Shown piece by piece: positions 6,790 through 8,697 of a DNA stretch of 8,697 bases. How positions within the stretch are numbered: the first letter of the stretch is position 1; every line of letters begins with the position of its first letter. Made by a program: the position numbers and the translations under genes. The notes under the pieces were generated by a model. It was given only the letters and a program-made list of their open reading frames with translations, was not told the DNA's origin and ran no database searches. The DNA is from CACZQA01 sp050943615 (GTDB taxonomy: Bacteria > Actinomycetota > Coriobacteriia > Coriobacteriales > QAMH01), in the NCBI GenBank assembly GCA_050943615.1, contig JBMNPN010000082.1:1-8697 (forward strand). The letters run 5' to 3'.

Positions 6790-8264
6790 TTTCGCTCATC
6801 GCCTTTGTCAATCTTGTTGTTGATCCAGGCGTTTTTAATGTTGAACGCTTCTCCTGTAGAGTAATCAAACTTCTCTATTAGCACGCGAAATATTGCGTCT
6901 GCTGTTGACAATATTCTGATTGTGCTTTGATTTTCCTTGCCGTGAAATAACGGGTGGTCTGTGTATATCACTACGGATAATGTCGGATTGTCGTCAATCT
7001 CGTCTTCGTAAAGATAGTCAAAAGGTACTTTTATTCTTTCATTAGAGGTCGTCTCAGAGAGAGTGATTGGAATTGTTGTTCCGTCCTTTAGTTCGAGCAT
7101 ATTCTCTCGAATGAGGGCTTTTACTTTGTTATTTATTGATTTCTTTGGTTGTTTTGTCTGGCTGTCAATTACCTCATTGTTCTCAACTGAAATTTCGTTT
7201 TCGTTATCCGCGAGGCCATAATTTTCGCGGAGCGTAGCTATAATTTTCTTTCTTTCGGAGCTATTACGAATGTTCCCTCTCCGGCTAATATTTCTCGACG
7301 CAGTAACTATGTGTTTAAGATATTCTTTCATATATTTCGATGCGATTATCCAAGACTCTGATTGTTGCAATCCTTGCTTGTAGAAGGTCGCATCAAGAAA
7401 ATCCATATTCACTTCGCCAATAACGCGGCTTGTCATCAGGTGGGGCTTGAACCAGTCTTTGTTCCATGAGTCGATAAGTTGCCCGTGACGATAGATATTA
7501 AAGCCATACAATCCATCGTTATGGATGGTGCGATCCAATGCCATCCAGCCGGTAATTTTCAAACTTTCTTTCGGACCACAAGCGACGTCGATATCAATTT
7601 TTGTGCCAGGAAGGGGGTCACGCTTTTTTGGAGTAACAGGGTATCTGTCGTTATCATCAATAACTTCGATTTTGTCTCCACTTATGAGATGACCTTTAAA
7701 GGCGTCTCCGAGATAATCGATAATTGCGCTGGTGAGTATGTTCTTGTCATTGAGACGGCTAATGACAAAAGCGGTTCCGTGCTCTCTTGAAGCTAGTGGG
7801 CCTCCATGGTTGGTGGGAGTATCTTCTATTACCACATCCCACGCGTCGGCTCCTGAAGGTCGATGGCTGTATTCGTTGATATCGAACTCGATGTGGTATT
7901 CTTCATCGTTTTCCGCGGGGCGAGTATATATCTCGTAAAATTTTCCCAAAGTAGAGCAAGAGGTTTTAAAGCCCATACCGAAGTGGCCCTTGGCACTTTC
8001 TCCACGTTCAATATATTGAGACATGTCCTCTGCTATACACACTGCTTTTTCTAAGACGTCTTCGGTCATCCCGCGGCCATTATCAATGACACAAATTTGG
8101 TTATCTCGCAGGTCAATAACGATTTCTAACTTATCTTGGCCGAGTCTTGCGTCAAAACTGTTCGCAACAAGTTCTCCTATTGCCTCTGGTGTAGATTGAT
8201 TGGTCGCTCCGATAGTTTCCATTAGGCGTGGAGACGGATAATTCTTTACTGTGCGTTTGCCCAT
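6786..8264 (-). CDS. MORC/MutL-like GHKL ATPase, first gene of defence operon
   Basis: This is a 492-residue cytoplasmic ATPase of the gyrase/Hsp90/MutL fold. All nucleotide-binding motifs are intact: ELVANSFDA with E31, N35 and D38; DNGRGM (61-66); GHFGMGFK (93-100); and GTAFVI (163-168). A second domain with GLYGFNIYRHGQLID (251-265) matches the S5-like domain of MORC-type proteins, whose conserved strand reads like Y-R-x-x-R/Q-L-I. The C-terminal third has a charged linker (about 350-380) and VVIYTDHPLF (431-440). ATP binding in this class typically closes a dimer clamp around DNA. Bacterial relatives are known in R-M operons with SNF2 helicases, methyltransferases and nucleases, and the neighbours here fit. 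The ATG is preceded by AAGGGA at 7-nt spacing. It is the promoter-proximal gene of four. An Hsp90-like chaperone is unlikely given the partners. Confidence 0.9.
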   Translation of the reverse strand: MGKRTVKNYPSPRLMETIGATNQSTPEAIGELVANSFDARLGQDKLEIVIDLRDNQICVIDNGRGMTEDVLEKAVCIAEDMSQYIERGESAKGHFGMGFKTSCSTLGKFYEIYTRPAENDEEYHIEFDINEYSHRPSGADAWDVVIEDTPTNHGGPLASREHGTAFVISRLNDKNILTSAIIDYLGDAFKGHLISGDKIEVIDDNDRYPVTPKKRDPLPGTKIDIDVACGPKESLKITGWMALDRTIHNDGLYGFNIYRHGQLIDSWNKDWFKPHLMTSRVIGEVNMDFLDATFYKQGLQQSESWIIASKYMKEYLKHIVTASRNISRRGNIRNSSERKKIIATLRENYGLADNENEISVENNEVIDSQTKQPKKSINNKVKALIRENMLELKDGTTIPITLSETTSNERIKVPFDYLYEDEIDDNPTLSVVIYTDHPLFHGKENQSTIRILSTADAIFRVLIEKFDYSTGEAFNIKNAWINNKIDKGDERK

Positions 8265-8318
8265 AGCTCTATCCCTTTAACTATTTTGCAAACCTCATTC
8301 CAGACGCTAATGTTGTGA

Positions 8319-8348
8319 AAAATAGCGGTAGAGATTAGTAACAATCAA
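8319..8348 (-). promoter_or_regulatory. Possible promoter of the GHKL/SNF2 operon
   Basis: Read on the minus strand, TTGATT (8348-8343) and TATTTT (8324-8319) are separated by 18 nt. Each matches its consensus hexamer at 4 of 6 positions. Transcription would begin about 50 nt before the ATPase ATG. The region is AT-rich, so chance matches are easy; this is a weak call. Confidence 0.3.
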
Positions 8349-8375
8349 AGCAGCTGAAAATGAAGTTTCCCCCGG

Positions 8376-8403
8376 CTCTTCACTTGTCTAGTGTGTTGAA
8401 GAG
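8376..8403. repeat. Inverted repeat in the divergent intergenic region
   Basis: Perfect 7-bp arms CTCTTCA (8376-8382) and TGAAGAG (8397-8403) are separated by 14 bp. It sits just upstream of the proposed minus-strand promoter, where an operator for a repressor or activator could lie. No T-tract follows on either strand, so it is not an obvious terminator. Confidence 0.35.
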
Positions 8404-8533
8404 TACTTTAAAGCTTAGCATATGTAAAATTTGTGACTTGCTCATGTATGCTGTAAGAAAACGGATAACTCGAATGCTTGAGGGTTGTGCGATTTCGTAA
8501 TTCTCGACGTTGGCGACATCTTGGTGCCGAGGG

Positions 8534-8542
8534 GGCGGGTGA
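8534..8542 (+). promoter_or_regulatory. Ribosome binding site for the HNH gene
   Basis: GGCGGGTGA resembles the GGAGGTGA consensus and ends 5 nt before the GTG at 8548. An in-frame GTG at 8539 lies within this site and is a poorer start. Confidence 0.4.
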
Positions 8543-8547
8543 CTCAC

Positions 8548-8697
8548 GTGAGCACACGGAGAAATTGGACATGGGACGAGACGCTGATGGCGTTTGCGCT
8601 CTACTTTATTTTGCCTGCGAAGAAAATCGATGATAAAAGTCCGGAAATCAGAGCGCTGGCTCAGGCGCTTGGCAGAACTCCAAATGCCGTGGCCTTG
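8548..8697 (+). CDS. HNH endonuclease family protein, N-terminal part (3' end outside window)
   Basis: The first 50 codons are seen and the frame runs off the window. The translation begins STRRNWTWDETLMAFALYF after the GTG and contains a proline-lysine turn, then SPEIRALAQALGRTPNAVAL (31-50). This matches the helical N-terminal domain common to many HNH endonucleases in defence islands, typically R-x-W-T-x-x-E-L-x-x-A-x-x-L-Y-x-x-(L/I)-P ... L-A-x-x-x-G-R-T-P-x-A-(V/L)-A. In those proteins the catalytic HNH domain lies C-terminal, so it cannot be checked here. Base composition returns to the GC-richer state of the left flank, so the gene is probably not part of the AT-rich cassette. The family call is from remembered patterns. 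The start was chosen by the binding site and by alignment to the family N-terminus. Confidence 0.72.
   Translation, partial: MSTRRNWTWDETLMAFALYFILPAKKIDDKSPEIRALAQALGRTPNAVAL

Larger units (their letters stand above)
8265..8547. other. Divergent intergenic region between the ATPase operon and the HNH gene
   Basis: These 283 bp are AT-rich up to about 8490 and GC-rich beyond, marking the right edge of the AT-rich cassette. Contents seen are the minus-strand ribosome binding site (8272-8277), a weak promoter, one inverted repeat and the plus-strand binding site. I saw no RNA gene and no clear plus-strand promoter; a TAAAAT at 8425-8430 lacks a matching -35. Confidence 0.5.

Noticed and set aside
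2336..8264. DISARM system
   Set aside because: DISARM also uses PLD and SNF2-type proteins, but the DrmA/DrmB pair is absent and a GHKL ATPase leads the operon.
8543..8552. Perfect 10-bp palindrome CTCACGTGAG over the HNH start codon
   Set aside because: It is short, does not extend beyond 10 bp and overlaps coding sequence, so it is not enough to call an operator.

Overview
The window is a defence island made of a Type II restriction-modification (R-M) locus, a separate AT-rich four-gene cassette on the opposite strand, and the start of an HNH endonuclease gene. The left third (1 to about 2332) and the far right end (from about 8500) are GC-rich. They use many CTC/GAG/GTC/AAG codons and non-ATG starts, which suggests a high-GC Gram-positive host, tentatively a gut actinobacterium of the Coriobacteriia type. 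The organism call is inference from composition only. The middle (about 2333-8490) is clearly AT-richer and looks horizontally acquired.

Plus strand, left: the C-terminal part of a MutH/Sau3AI-family restriction endonuclease (cut by the window edge) overlaps by 8 bp a 174-residue protein with a BamHI/BglII-like active-site pattern. After a 161-bp gap that holds a consensus-like promoter comes a complete Sau3AI-type DNA (cytosine-5) methyltransferase. Together these predict a GATC-directed R-M system. Three GATC sites lie in and beside the methyltransferase promoter, so methylation could feed back on expression.

Minus strand, 8264 down to 2336: four overlapping or abutting genes form one translationally coupled operon. 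In order they are a MORC/MutL-like GHKL ATPase (492 aa), an unrecognised helical protein (217 aa), a large SNF2-type helicase with an N-terminal phospholipase-D-like (PLD) nuclease domain (1075 aa), and a 191-aa protein that may be a diverged BglII/BamHI-like nuclease. GHKL ATPases of this kind beside SNF2 helicases, nucleases and methyltransferases are known from R-M operons, so an antiphage or DNA-discrimination role is likely. I do not recognise this exact four-gene set as a named system. Its last stop codon is 3 bp from the methyltransferase stop codon, and base composition changes at that point.

Right end: a 283-bp AT-rich intergenic region separates the divergent operon from a plus-strand gene whose first 50 codons match the N-terminal domain of a common HNH endonuclease family. 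No tRNA, rRNA, CRISPR array, integrase or insertion sequence was seen.
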